A DNA stretch of 64,000 bases from NCBI GenBank assembly GCA_947000775.1, contig CAMQGK010000140.1, positions 1,450,501 through 1,514,500 on the forward strand. The letters are read 5' to 3'. The notes beneath the pieces were generated by a model that ran no database searches, had not been told where the DNA came from, and worked only from the letters and a program-made list of their open reading frames with translations. This document shows, piece by piece, positions 39,021-52,291 of this stretch. Both the position numbers and the translations under genes were made by a program. Each line of letters starts with the position of its first letter. Within the stretch, counting starts at the first letter, position 1. The DNA is from Pterois miles (lineage: Eukaryota; Chordata; Actinopteri; Perciformes; Scorpaenidae).

Positions 39021-39334
39021 GCTGTCCTGTATGCTATCCTGTGAGCCCACCACCCGCAGGAGGAACCACTGGGGTCGGGTGCACTGTCCTACGGGTGGCA
39101 GTGAAGGCCAGGGACCTCGACGGACCAGACCCGGGCAGCAGAGGCTGGCTCTGGGGATGTGGAACGTCACCTCTCTGTGGGGGAAGGAGCCTGAGCTTGT
39201 TGGGGAGGTGGAGCGCTACCAGCTAGATCTGGTTGGGCTGAGCTCCACGTATAGCCTCGACTCTGGAACCGTTCTCCTGGAGACGGGCTGGACCCTGTTC
39301 TTCTCTGGAGTTGCCCAGGATGTGAGGCAACGCC
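39021..39334 (+). pseudogene. LINE endonuclease (APE domain) fragment at satellite edge
   Basis: GC-richer than both flanks. The frame reads LALGMWNVTSLWGKEPELVG, then EVERYQLDLVGLSSTYSLDS, then LLETGWTLFFSGVAQDVRQR. This is the N-terminal part of the apurinic-like endonuclease of a non-LTR retrotransposon (WNVTSL start, ELV-EVERY-L-LVGL strand). The rest of the endonuclease and the reverse transcriptase are missing: the sequence changes at about 39334 directly into satellite. The family differs in context from the LINE at 5440, which lacks this domain, so I cannot tell whether they are the same element. Confidence 0.8.
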
Positions 39335-40220
39335 ACATTTTTATGACTTTGTTTGGTATACCATAACATTTTTCAACATACTATACTATGACTTTTTTCA
39401 ACATGCTATACTATCTCTTTTTGTCACACTTTTCAACATATTATACTGTGACTTTTTTCAACATACTGTACTATGGCATTTTTAGGAGTATTTTCGACAT
39501 ACTATACCATCACACACTTATTTTTCAACTTTTATTTACTTATTCGGCATGCTATACTAGAACATTTTTATGGCTTTTTATTGATATGCTATACTATGAC
39601 TTTCTTTCAACACACTACTTATATGAATTTTTGATGACATTTTTCAACATACCATACGATGACTTTTTTCGACATGCTATGACTTTTTTTGATTAGTTTT
39701 CTCAATATACTATAGTTTTTTCATCATACTGTACTATTACTTTTTTCGACATGCTAATCTGACTTTTTTATTAGTTTTCTCGATATACTATACTTTTTTC
39801 AACATACTGTAGTTTGACATTAAAGTTTTTGTGTCATACTATACTATGCTATACTATGACTTTTTCAACATACAATACGATGACTTTTTTCGACATACTA
39901 TACTATAACTTTTATTAGTTTTCTCGATATACTATACTTTTTTCAACATACTGTACTATGACTTTATGACTTTTTTGACATGCTATACAATGACCTTTTT
40001 CGACATGCTGTACTATGACTTTTTTCAACATACTTTCTATGACTTTTTTCGACATACTGTACTATGACTTGTTTTTAATGTTTTGACATGCTATACTATG
40101 ACTTTTATATGATTATTTTCGACATACTATACGATGACATTTTACGACGTGCTATATTATGACTTTTTTTGATGACATTTTTCAACATACAATACGATGA
40201 CTTTTTTCGACATACTATAC

Positions 40221-40544
40221 CACAATCACAGTCACATTCACAACAAACTCACCGGACATACGTGCAATAAGGACTCATGTGCGACTATGTCATCTGCTTG
40301 AATTATAGGAACCGGACAATTATTTATTGATATAAATGGACATACTTCTGGCTTTATTTTTATTTTTCTTTATTTTTCTTTTCTTTTTCGATTATGTATA
40401 TACTAAATTATTATTTTTTATTTGTATGAATATTGTTTTTAAATCTATGCTTGTCTTCTATTGCACTATCCACTTGCTGCTGTAATGGGTAAATTTCCCC
40501 ACTGTGGGACTAATAAAGGAATATCTTATCTTATCTTATCTTAT
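40221..40544 (+). mobile_element. LINE 3' tail inserted in the satellite
   Basis: CACAATCACAGTCACATTCA, TTATTTATTGATATAAA, GGACATACTTCTGGCTTT, TTTCCCCACTGTGGGACTAA and (TATCT)n match 7647-7890 of the LINE at 5440. About 70 bp (ACCGGACATACGTGCAATAA and following) is absent from the other copy. The left flank ends ACTATAC and the right resumes TATACAATGACT, so a short duplication of TATAC is possible. A severely 5'-truncated insertion. Confidence 0.9.
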
Positions 40545-42010
40545 ACAATGACTTTTTTTTCGACATGCTAAACTATGACTTTTTTATTAGTTTACTCGAT
40601 ATACTATACTTTTTCAACATACTGTACTATGACTTTTATGTGACTATTTTTGACATACTGTACTATGACTTTTTTCGACATACTGTACTATACTATGACT
40701 TTTTTCGATGACTTTTTGATGACATTGACTTTCTTATTAGTTTTCTCGATATACTGTACTTTTTTCAACATATTGTACTATGACTTTACGACTTTTTTTT
40801 GACATACTATACTATGACCTTTTTCAATATACTATATTATGACCTTTTTCGACATACTTTATTATGACTTTTTGACATACTTTACTATGACTTTTTTCGA
40901 CATGCTAAACTATGACTTTTATATGACTATTTTTGACATACTATACTATGACTTTTTTTGAAATACTATACTATGACTTTTGTTGATGACCTTTTGATGA
41001 CATTTTTCAGCATACAATACGATTACTTTTTTCGACATGTTATACAATGACTTTTTTCGACATACTATACTATGGCATTTTTCGACATACTATACAATGA
41101 CTTTTTTTGACATGCTAAACTATGACTTTTATATGACTATGTTTGACATACTATACTATGACATTTTTCGACATGCTATATTATGACTTTTTTCGACAAA
41201 CTATAGTATGGCATTTTTTGATAACTTTTTGATGACATTTTTCAACAGACAATACAATGACTTTTTTCGACATACTTTACTATGGCATTTTTCGACATGC
41301 TATATTATGACTTTTTTCGACATATTATGCTATGACTTTTTTCGACATGCCAAAGCTATGACTTTTATATGACTATTTTTGACATATTATACCATGACAT
41401 TTTTCGACATGCTATATTGTGACTTTTTTTTGACATGCTAAACTATGACTTTTTTGATGACATTTTTCAAAATATAATACAATGACTTTTTTCGACATCC
41501 TATATTATGATTTCGACATGCTATATTATGGCTTTTTTCGACATGCTAAGCTGTGACTTTTTTATTGTTTTCTCGATATACTGTACTTTTTTCAACATAC
41601 TGTACTGACTTTATGACATTTTTCAACATACTATACAATGACTATTTTTTCGACATACTGTACTATGACTACTTTTTCACGTTTTGACATGCTATACTAT
41701 GACTTTTATATGAATATTTTCGACATGCTAAACTATGACATTTTTCGACATGCTATAGTATGACTTTTTTCAATATGCTCTACTATGACATTTATATGAC
41801 TATTTTTGACATACTATACTGTGGCATTTTTCGACATGCTATACTATGAATTTTGTTGATGACTTTTTGATGACATTTTTCAACATCCAATACGATGAAT
41901 TTTTTCAACATACTATGATGACTTTTTTCGACATACTATACTATGACTTTTCAACATGCTAAACTATGACTTTCTTATTAGTTTTCTCGATATACTGTAC
42001 TTTTTTCAAC

Positions 42011-45000
42011 TTATTGTACTATGACTTTACGACTTTTTTTGACATACTATACTATGACCTTTTTCAATATGCTATATTATGAGTTTTCGACATACAATAC
42101 TATGACTTTTTTCGACATGCTAAACTATGACTTTTATATGACTATTTTTGACATACTATACTATGACTTTTTTCGACATACTTACTATGACTTTTGTTGC
42201 CTTTTATATTTTTAAAAAAATTCTTTTTATGCATATAATAGACTATTTGACATTCTAAACTATGACTTTTAGATGACTGTTTTTGACATACTGTCCGATG
42301 ACTTTTTTCGACATGCTAAACTATGACTTTTATGTGACTATTTTTGACATACTGTACTATGGCATTTTTCGACATGCTATATTATGACTTTTTTCGACAT
42401 GCCAAGGCTATGACTTTTATATGACTATTTTTGACATATTATACCATGACATTTTTCGACATGCTATATTGTGACTTTTTTTGACATGCTAAACTATGAC
42501 TTTTTTTGATGACATTTTTCAACATACAATACGATGACTTTTTTCGACATCCTATATTATGATCTCGACATGCTATATTATGGCTTTTTTCGACATGCTA
42601 AACTGTGACTTTTTTATTAGTTTTCTCGATATACTGTACTTTTTTCAACATACTGTACTATGACTTTGTGACATTTTTCAACATACTATACAATGACTTT
42701 TTTTTTCGACATACTGTACTATGACTACTTTTTAACGTTTTGACATGCTATACTATGACTTTTATGTGACTACTTTCGACATGCAAAACAATGACATTTT
42801 TCGAAATGAAAAGAATGACTTTTTTCAAAATGCAAAAATGAAATTTATTGACTATTTTTGACATGCTATACTATGACTTTTATGTGACTACTTTCGACAT
42901 GCTAAACTATGACATTTTTCGACATGCTATAGTATGACTTTTTTCAATATGCTCTACTATGACATTTATATGACTATTTTTGACATACTATACTATGACC
43001 TTTTTCGACATACTATACTATGACTTTTGTTGACCTTTTGATGACATTTTTCAACATACAATATTGACTTTTTTCGACATGCTATACAATGACTTTTATA
43101 TGACTGTTTTTGACATACTGTCCGATGACTTTTTTCGATATGCTAAACTATGACTTTTATATGACTATTTTTGACATACTGTACGATGACTTTTTTCGAC
43201 ATGCTATGACTATTTTCGACATGCTAAACTATGACTTTTTTATTAGTTTTCTCGATACACTATACTTTTTCCAACATACTGTACTATGACTTCATGACTT
43301 TGTTTGAAATACTATACTATGACCTTTTTCGACATGCTGTACTATGATTTTTTTTTTACAATGACTTTTTTCAACATACTATACTATGACTTTTTTCGAC
43401 ATGATATACTATGACTTTTTTCAACATACTATACTATGACTTTTTTCAACATGATATACTATGACTTTTTTTCAACATACTATACTATGACTTTTTTCAA
43501 CATGATATACTATGACTTTTTTCGACATGCTAATCTATGACTTTTTTATTAGTTTTCTCGATATACTATACCTTTTTCAACATACTGTACTATGACTATA
43601 AGTTTTTGTGACATAATATACTATGACTTTTGTCGACATACAATACGATGACTTTTTTCAACATGTTGTTTTTAACTTTTTGACATACTGTACTATGACT
43701 TTTATATGACTATTTTCGACATGCTAAACTATGACTTTTATGTGACTATTTTTGACATACTATACTATGGCATTTTTCAACATGCTATATTATGACTTTT
43801 TTCAACATACTGTACTGTGACTTTATGACTTGTTTGACATACTATACTATGACATTTTTCGGCATGCTATACTATGACTTTTTTCGACATACCATACTAT
43901 GACTTTTTTTGATGACTTTTTCATTACATTTTTATATGACTATTTTGGACATACTATACTATGGCATTTTTTTATGACATTTTTCAACATACAATACGAT
44001 GACTTTTTTGACATACTATACAATGACTTTTTTCGACATACTATACTATGACTTTTTTCGAGATTCTATGCTATGACTTTTTGACATACTATACTATGAC
44101 TTTTTTTGACACGCTAAACTATGACTTTTTTCAACATGACTTTCATATGACTATTTTTGACATACTATACTATGACTTTTTTCGATGAGTTTTTGAAGAC
44201 ATTTTTTAACATACGATGACTTTTTTCGACATGATATACTATGACTTTCTTCAATATGCTAAACTATGACTTTTTTATTAGTTTTCTCGATATACTATAC
44301 TTTTATCAACATACTGTGCTATGACTTCATGAATTTTTTTTGACAAACTATACTATGGCATTTTTTCGACATGCTATATAATGACTTTTTTCGACATACT
44401 ATACTATGACATTTGGATGACTTTTTGGTTACATTTTTCAACATACAATACTCTGACTTTTTTTGACATACTATACTATGACTTTTTTTCGGAATGCTAT
44501 ACTATGACTTTTTTTCGGGATGCTATACTATGACTTTTATATGACTATTTTAGACATACTATACTGTGGCATTTTTTGACATGCTATATTATGACTTTTT
44601 TGATGACTTTTTGATGACATTTTTCATTATACAATACGATGACTTTTTTCAACATACTATAGTATGACTTTTTTCGACATACTATACTATGACTTTTTTC
44701 AACATACTGTACTATGACTTGTTTTTAACGTTTTGACATGCTGTACTATGACTTTTAAATGACTATTATCGACACACTCTACTGTGACTTTTGTTGATGA
44801 CTTTTTAATAACATTTTTCAACATACAATACGATGACTTTTTTCGACATACTATAATATGAATTTTGTTGATGATTTTGGTGACATTTTTCAACATACAA
44901 TACGATGACATTTTTCAACATACAATACGATGACTTTTTTCGACATACTATATGATGACTTTTTTCGACATACTATACGATGACTTTTTTCAACACGCTA

Positions 45001-45400
45001 TACTATGACTTTTTGATGACTTTTTGATGACATTTTTCAACATACAATACGATGACTTTTTTCGACATACTATACGATGACATTTCGACATGCTATACTA
45101 TGACTTTTTTCGACATGCTATACTATGACTTTTTCGACATGCTAAACTATGACTTTTTTCAACATGCTGTACCATGACTTTTTTCGACAAGCTAAACTAT
45201 GACTTTTATAAGACTATTTTGGACATACTATAGTATGACTTTTTTGGTGACTTTTTGATGACATTTTTCAACATACAATACGATGACTTTTTTTGACATA
45301 CTATACGATGACTTTTTTCAACATACTGTACTATGATTTTAGGACTTTTTTCAACATACTATACAATGACTTTTTTCGACATACTGTACTATGACTTGTT
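42011..45400 (+). repeat. Satellite higher-order block H, copy 1
   Basis: Carries rare marker words in order: CAACTTATTGTACTATGAC (42008), TTTTTCGGCATGCTAT (43861), TTTCGGAATGCTATAC (44491), TTTTAGACATACTATACTGT (44548). All recur in the same order near 52289, 54017, 54643 and 54700. Start and end are approximate. Confidence 0.75.
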
Positions 45401-48400
45401 TTTAACGTTTTGACATGCTCTACTATGACGTTTATATGACTATTTTTGACATACTATACTATGACTTTTTTCGACATGCTAAACTTTGACTTTTATATGA
45501 CTATTTTTGACATACTATACCATGACATTTTTCGACATGCTATATTATGACTTTTTCGACATACTATACCATTACTTTTTTCTACAAACTATACTATGAC
45601 TTTTTTCGACATACTATACTATGGCATTTTTCGACATACTATACTATGACTTTTTTTGACATGCTAAACTATGACTTTTATATGACTATTTTTGACATAC
45701 TATACTATGGCATTTTTCGACATGCTATATTATGACTTTTTTCGACATACTTTACTATGGCATTTTTCGACAAGCTATATTATGACTTTTTTCGACATAT
45801 TATACTATGACTTTTTTCGACATGCCAAAGCTATGACTTTTATATGACTATTTTTGACATATTATACCATGACATTTTTCGACATCCTATATTATGATTT
45901 CGACATGCTATATTATGGCTTTTTTCGACATGCTAAACTGTGACTTTTTTATTAGTTTTCTCGATATACTGTACTTTTTTCAACATACTGTACTATGACT
46001 TTATAACATTTTTCAACATACTATACAATGACTTTTTTTTTCGACATACTGTACTATGACTACTTTTTAACGTTTTGACATGCTATACTATGACTTTTAT
46101 ATGACTATTTTTCGACATACTATACTATGACCTTTTTCGACATACTATACTATGACTTTTGTTGACCTTTTGATGACATTTTTCAACATACAATATTGAC
46201 TTTTTTCGACATGCTAAATAAACTATGACTTTTATATGACTATTTTTGACATACTGTAGGATGACTTTTTTCGACATGCTATGACTATTTTCGACATGCT
46301 AAACTACGACTTTTTTATTAGTTTTCTCGATACACTACACTTTTTCCAACATACTGTACTATGACTTCATGACTTTGTTTGACATACTATACTATGACCT
46401 TTTTCAATATGCTATATTATGACTTTTCGACATACAATACTGACTTTTTTCGACATGCTATACAATGACTTTTTTCGACATGCTAAACTATGACTTTTAT
46501 ATGACTATTTTTGACATACTATACTATGACTTTTTTTCGAAATACTATACTATGACTTTTGTTGATGACCTTTTGATGACATTTTTCAGCATACAATATG
46601 ATGACTTTTTTCGACATGTTATACTATGACTTTTTTTTGACATACTATACTATGACTTTTTTCGACATACTATACTATAACTTTTATATGACTATTTTTG
46701 ACATACTATACTATGACCTTTTTCGACATACTATACTATGAATTTTGTTGACCTTTTGATGACATTTTTCAAACATACAATATTGACTTTTTTCGACATG
46801 CTATACAATGACTTTTTTCGACATGCTAAACTTTGACTTTTATGTGACTATTTTTGACATACTGTACTATGGCATTTTTCGACATGCTATATTATGACTT
46901 TTTTCGACATACTATACTATGGCATTTTTCGACATACTATACTATGACTTTTTTCGACATGCTAAAATATGACTTTTATATAACTATTTTTGACATACTA
47001 TACTATGACATTTTTCGACATGCTAAACTATGACTTTTATATGACTATTTTTGACATACTATACTATGACATTTTTCGACATGCTATATGACTTTTTTCG
47101 ACAAACTATAGTATGACATTTTTTGATAACTTTTTGATGACATTTTTCAACAGAATACAATGACTTTTTTCGACATACTATACAATGATTTTTTTCAACA
47201 TACTATACTATGGCATTTTTCGACATGCTATATTATGACTTTTTTCGACATACTTTACTATGGCATTTTTCGACATGCTATATCATAACTTTTTTTCGAC
47301 ATATTATACTATGACTTTTTTCGACATGCCAAAGCTATGACTTTTATATGACTATTTTTGACATATTATACCATGACATTTTTCGACATCCTATATTATG
47401 ATTTCGACATGCTATATTATGGCTTTTTTCAACATGCTAAACTGTGACTTTTTTATTAGTTTTCTCAATATACTGTACTTTTTTCAACATACTGTACTAT
47501 GACTTTATAACATTTTTCAACATACTATACAATGACTTTTTTTTCGACATACTGTACTATGACTACTTTTTAACGTTTTGACATGCTATATTATGACTTT
47601 TATGACTATTTTCGACATGCTAAACTATGACATTTTTCGACATACTATACTATGACTTTTTTCGACATGCTAAACGGTGACTTTTATATGACTATTTTTG
47701 ACATACTATGCTATGACTTTTTTCAACATGCTGTACTATGACTTTTATCTGACTTTTTTCGACATACAATACTATGACTTTTTTCAACATGCTATACTAT
47801 GACTTTTTTCGACATGCTATACTATGACCTTTTTCAACATGCTCCACTATGACTTTTATATGACTGTTTTTGACATACTATACTATGGCATTTTTTGACA
47901 TGCTATACTATCTTTTTGACTCTTGCTTATTATGACTTTTTTCGACATACTATACTATGGCATTTTTCGACAAGTATATTATGACTTTTTTCGACATACT
48001 ATACTATGACTTTTTTTGACATGCTAAACTATGACTTTTTTTATATGACTATTTTTGACATACTATACCATGACATTTTTCGACATGCTATATTATGACT
48101 TTTTTTCGACATACTATACTATGACTTTTGTTGATCACATTTTTGAACTGTAAACTATGACTTTTGATGACATTTTTCAACATACAATACAATGACTTTT
48201 TCGACATACTATACCATGATACTTTTTTCTACAAACTATACTATGACTTTTTTCGACATACTATACTATGGCTATTTTTTCGACATACTATACTATGACT
48301 TTTTTTTTTGACATGCTAAACTATGACTTTTATATGACTATTTTTGACATACTATACTATGACATTTTTCGACATGCTATATTATGACTTTTTTCGACAA

Positions 48401-50455
48401 ACTATAGTATGACATTTTTTGATAACTTTTTGATGACATTTTTCAACAGACAATACAATGACTTTTTTCGACATACTATACAATGATTTTTTTCGACATA
48501 CTACACTATGGCATTTTTCGACATGCTATATTATGACTTTTTTCGACATACTTTACTATGGCATTTTTCGACATGCTATATTATGACTTTTTTCGACATA
48601 TTATGCTATGACTTTTTTCGACATGCCAAAGCTATGACTTTTATATGACTATTTTTGACATATTATACCATGACATTTTTCGACATGCTATATTGTGACT
48701 TTTTTTTTGACATGCTAAACTATGACTTTTATATACTATTTTTGAATACTATACCATGACATTTTTCGAACTGCTAAACTATGACTTTTTTGAATTACTA
48801 TATATATTTTTTTTTGATGACATTTTTCAACATATAATACAATGACTTTTTTCGACATCCTATCTTATGATTTCGACATGCTATATTATGGCTTTTTTCG
48901 ACATGCTAAACTGTGACTTTTTTATTAGTTTTCTCGATATACTGTACTTTTTTCAACATACTGTACTTGACTTTGTGACATTTTTCAACATACTATACAA
49001 TGACTATTTTTTCGACATACTGTACTATGACTACTTTTTCACTATTTTTGACATGCTATACTATGACCTTTTTCGAAATATTATATTATGATTTTTTTGA
49101 CATGCTAACTATGACTTTTATATGAATATTTTCGACATGCTAAACTATGACATTTTTCGACATGCTATAGTATGACTTTTGTTGATGACTTTTTGATGAC
49201 ATTTTTCAACATCCAATACGTTGAACTTTTTTCGACATACTATACTATGACTTTTATATGACTATTTTTGACATACTGTAGGATGACTTTTTTCGAAATG
49301 TTTTGACTATTTTCAACATGCTAAACTATGACTTTCTTATTAGTTTTCTCGATATACTGTACTTTTTTCAACATATTGTACTATGACTTTACGACTTTTT
49401 TTGACATACTATACTATGACCTTTTTCAATATGCTATATTATGACTTTTTTCGACAAACTATAGTATGACATTTTTTGATAACTTTTTGATGACATTTTT
49501 CAACAGACAATACTTTAATGACTTTTTTCGACATACTATACAATGACTTTTTTCGAAATACTATACTATGGCATTTTGTCGATGACCTATATTATGACTT
49601 TTTTCGACATGCTTTACTATGGCATTTTTCGACATGCTATATTATGACTTTTATATGACTATTTTCGATATATTATACAATGACTTTTTTCGACATACTA
49701 TACTATGACTTTTATATGACTATTTTTGACATACTATACTATGACCTTTTTCGACATACTATACTATGAATTTTGTTGACCTTTTGATGACATTTTTCAA
49801 GCATACAATATTGACTTTTTTCGACATGCTATACAATGACTTTTTTCGACATGCTAAACTTTGACTTTTATGTGACTATTTTTGACATACTGTACTATGG
49901 CATTTTTCGACATGCTATATTATGACTTTTTTCGACATACTATACTATGGCATTTTTCGACATACTATACTATGACTTTTTTCGACATGCTAAAATATGA
50001 CTTTTATATGAATATTTTTGACATACTATACTATGACATTTTTCGACATACTATACTATGACTTTTTTCGACATGCTAAAATATGACTTTTATATGACTA
50101 TTTTTGACATACTATACTATGACATTTTTCGACATGCTATATGACTTTTTTCGACAAACTATAGTATGACATTTTTTGATAACTTTTTGATGACATTTTT
50201 CAACAGAATACAATGACTTTTTTCGACATACTATACAATGACTTTTTTCAACATACTATACTATGGCATTTTTCGACATGCTATATTATGACTTTTTTCG
50301 ACATACTTTACTATGGCATTTTTCGACATGCTATATCATAACTTTTTTTCGACATATTATACTATGACTTTTTTCGACATGCCAAAGCTATGACTTTTAT
50401 ATGACTATTTTTGACATATTATACCATGACATTTTTCGACATCCTATATTATGAT

Positions 50456-50537
50456 TGTGTTTTGTTGCTGTCTGGCTTTTTTTAGTTTTTATTCTGTTAC
50501 TGTCGCCTTGCTCGTGCTCTCGTTGCGCTTTTTGCTT
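50456..50537. other. Non-satellite island 1 (about 80 bp)
   Basis: GTGTTTTGTTGCTGTCTGGC, TCTGTTACTGTCGCCTTGCT and CGTGCTCTCGTTGCGC interrupt the satellite after CCTATATTATGATT. The paralogous place at 45890-45905 and 47390-47405 continues directly as TTCGACATGC. Higher G+C than its flanks, with no recognised origin. Confidence 0.8.
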
Positions 50538-51814
50538 TTATGACTATTTTCGACATGCTAAATTATGAATTTTTCGACATGCTATACTATGGCTTTTTTC
50601 AACATGCTAAACGGTGACTTTTATATGACTATTTTTGACATACTATGCTATGACTTTTTTCGACATGCTGTACTATGACTTTAATATGACTATTTTTGAC
50701 ATACTACACTATGACTTTTTTCAACATGCTGTACTATGACTTTTATCTGACTTTTTTCGACATACAATACTATGACTTTTTTCGACATGCTATACTATGA
50801 CTTTTTTTCAACATGCTCCACTATGACTTTTATATGACTGTTTTTGACATGCTACACTATGACTTTTTTTGACATGCTAAACTATGACTTTTATATGACT
50901 ATTTTTGACATACTATACCATGACATTTTTTGACATGCTATACTATGACTTTTTTTCGACATACTATACTATGACTTTTGTTGATCACCTTTTGATGACA
51001 TTTATCAACATACAATACAATGACTTTTTCGACATACTATACCATTACTTTTTTCTACAAACTATACTATGACTTTTTTCGACATACTATACTATGGCAT
51101 TTTTCGACATACTATACTATGACTTTTTTTGACATGCTAAACTATGACTTTTATATGACTATTTTTGACATACTATACTATGACATTTTTCGACATGCTA
51201 TATTATGACTTTTTTCGACAAACTATAGTATGACATTTTTTGATAACTTTTCGATGACATTTTTCAACAGACAATACAATGACTTTTTTCGACATACTAT
51301 ACAATGATTTTTTTCGACATACTATACTATGGCATTTTTCGACATGCTATATTATGACTTTTTTCGACATACTTTACTATGGCATTTTTCGACAAGCTAT
51401 ATTATGACTTTTTTCGACATATTATGCCATGACTTTTTTCGACATGCCAAAGCTATGACTTTTATATGACTATTTTTGACATATTATACCATGATATTTT
51501 TCGACATGCTATATTGTGACTTTTTTTTGACATGCTAAACTATGACTTTTTTTGATGACATTTTTCGAACTGCTAAACTATGACTTTTTTGATGACATTT
51601 TTCAACATATAATACAATGACTTTTTTCGACATCCTATATTATGATTTCGACATGCTATATTATGGCTTTTTTCGACATGCTAAACTGTGACTTTTTTAT
51701 TAGTTTTCTCGATATACTGTACTTTTTTCAACATACTGTACTGACTTTGTGACATTTTTCAACATACTATACAATGACTATTTTTTCGACATGCTGTACT
51801 ATGACTACTTTTTC

Positions 51815-51959
51815 GTTTTCTGCTTGGCGTCTGTCTGCTTGCTTCGGCGAGGGGGGATAGCGTCTTGGCATTGGGGCTTGCGTCTTGGCGCAGTTGCGTT
51901 TCTGGCTGTTGCTTTTTTGCTTTTTGCTTCAGCAGGGCGGGGGTCTGCTTTGGGTTGGC
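51815..51959. other. Non-satellite GC-richer island 2 (145 bp)
   Basis: A clean insertion between ACTACTTTTTC and ACGTTTTGACATGC. The two paralogous units at about 41670 and 56883 have these two words joined. Contains GCTTGGCGTCTGTCTGC, a near-repeat TAGCGTCTTGGC and TTGCGTCTTGGC, and GCTTTTTTGCTTTTTGCTTC. The open frames on both strands are probably chance. Confidence 0.85.
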
Positions 51960-52291
51960 ACGTTTTGACATGCTATACTATGACTTTTATATGAATATTT
52001 TCGACATGCTAAACTATGACATTTTTCGACATGCTGTAGTATGACTTTTTTCAATATGCTCTACTATGACATTTATATGACTATTTTTGACATACTATAC
52101 TGTGGCATTTTTCGACATGCTATACTATGAATTTTGTTGATGACTTTTTGATGACATTTTTCAACATCCAATACGATGATTTTTTTCAACATACTATGAT
52201 GACTTTTTTCGACATACTATACTATGACTTTTCAACATGCTAAACTATGACTTTCTTATTAGTTTTCTCGATATACTGTAATTTTTTCAAC

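Noticed and set aside
51749..51994. 81-codon plus frame and 70-codon minus frame across island 2
   Set aside because: Both run from satellite through the island into satellite, with no domain; probably chance.
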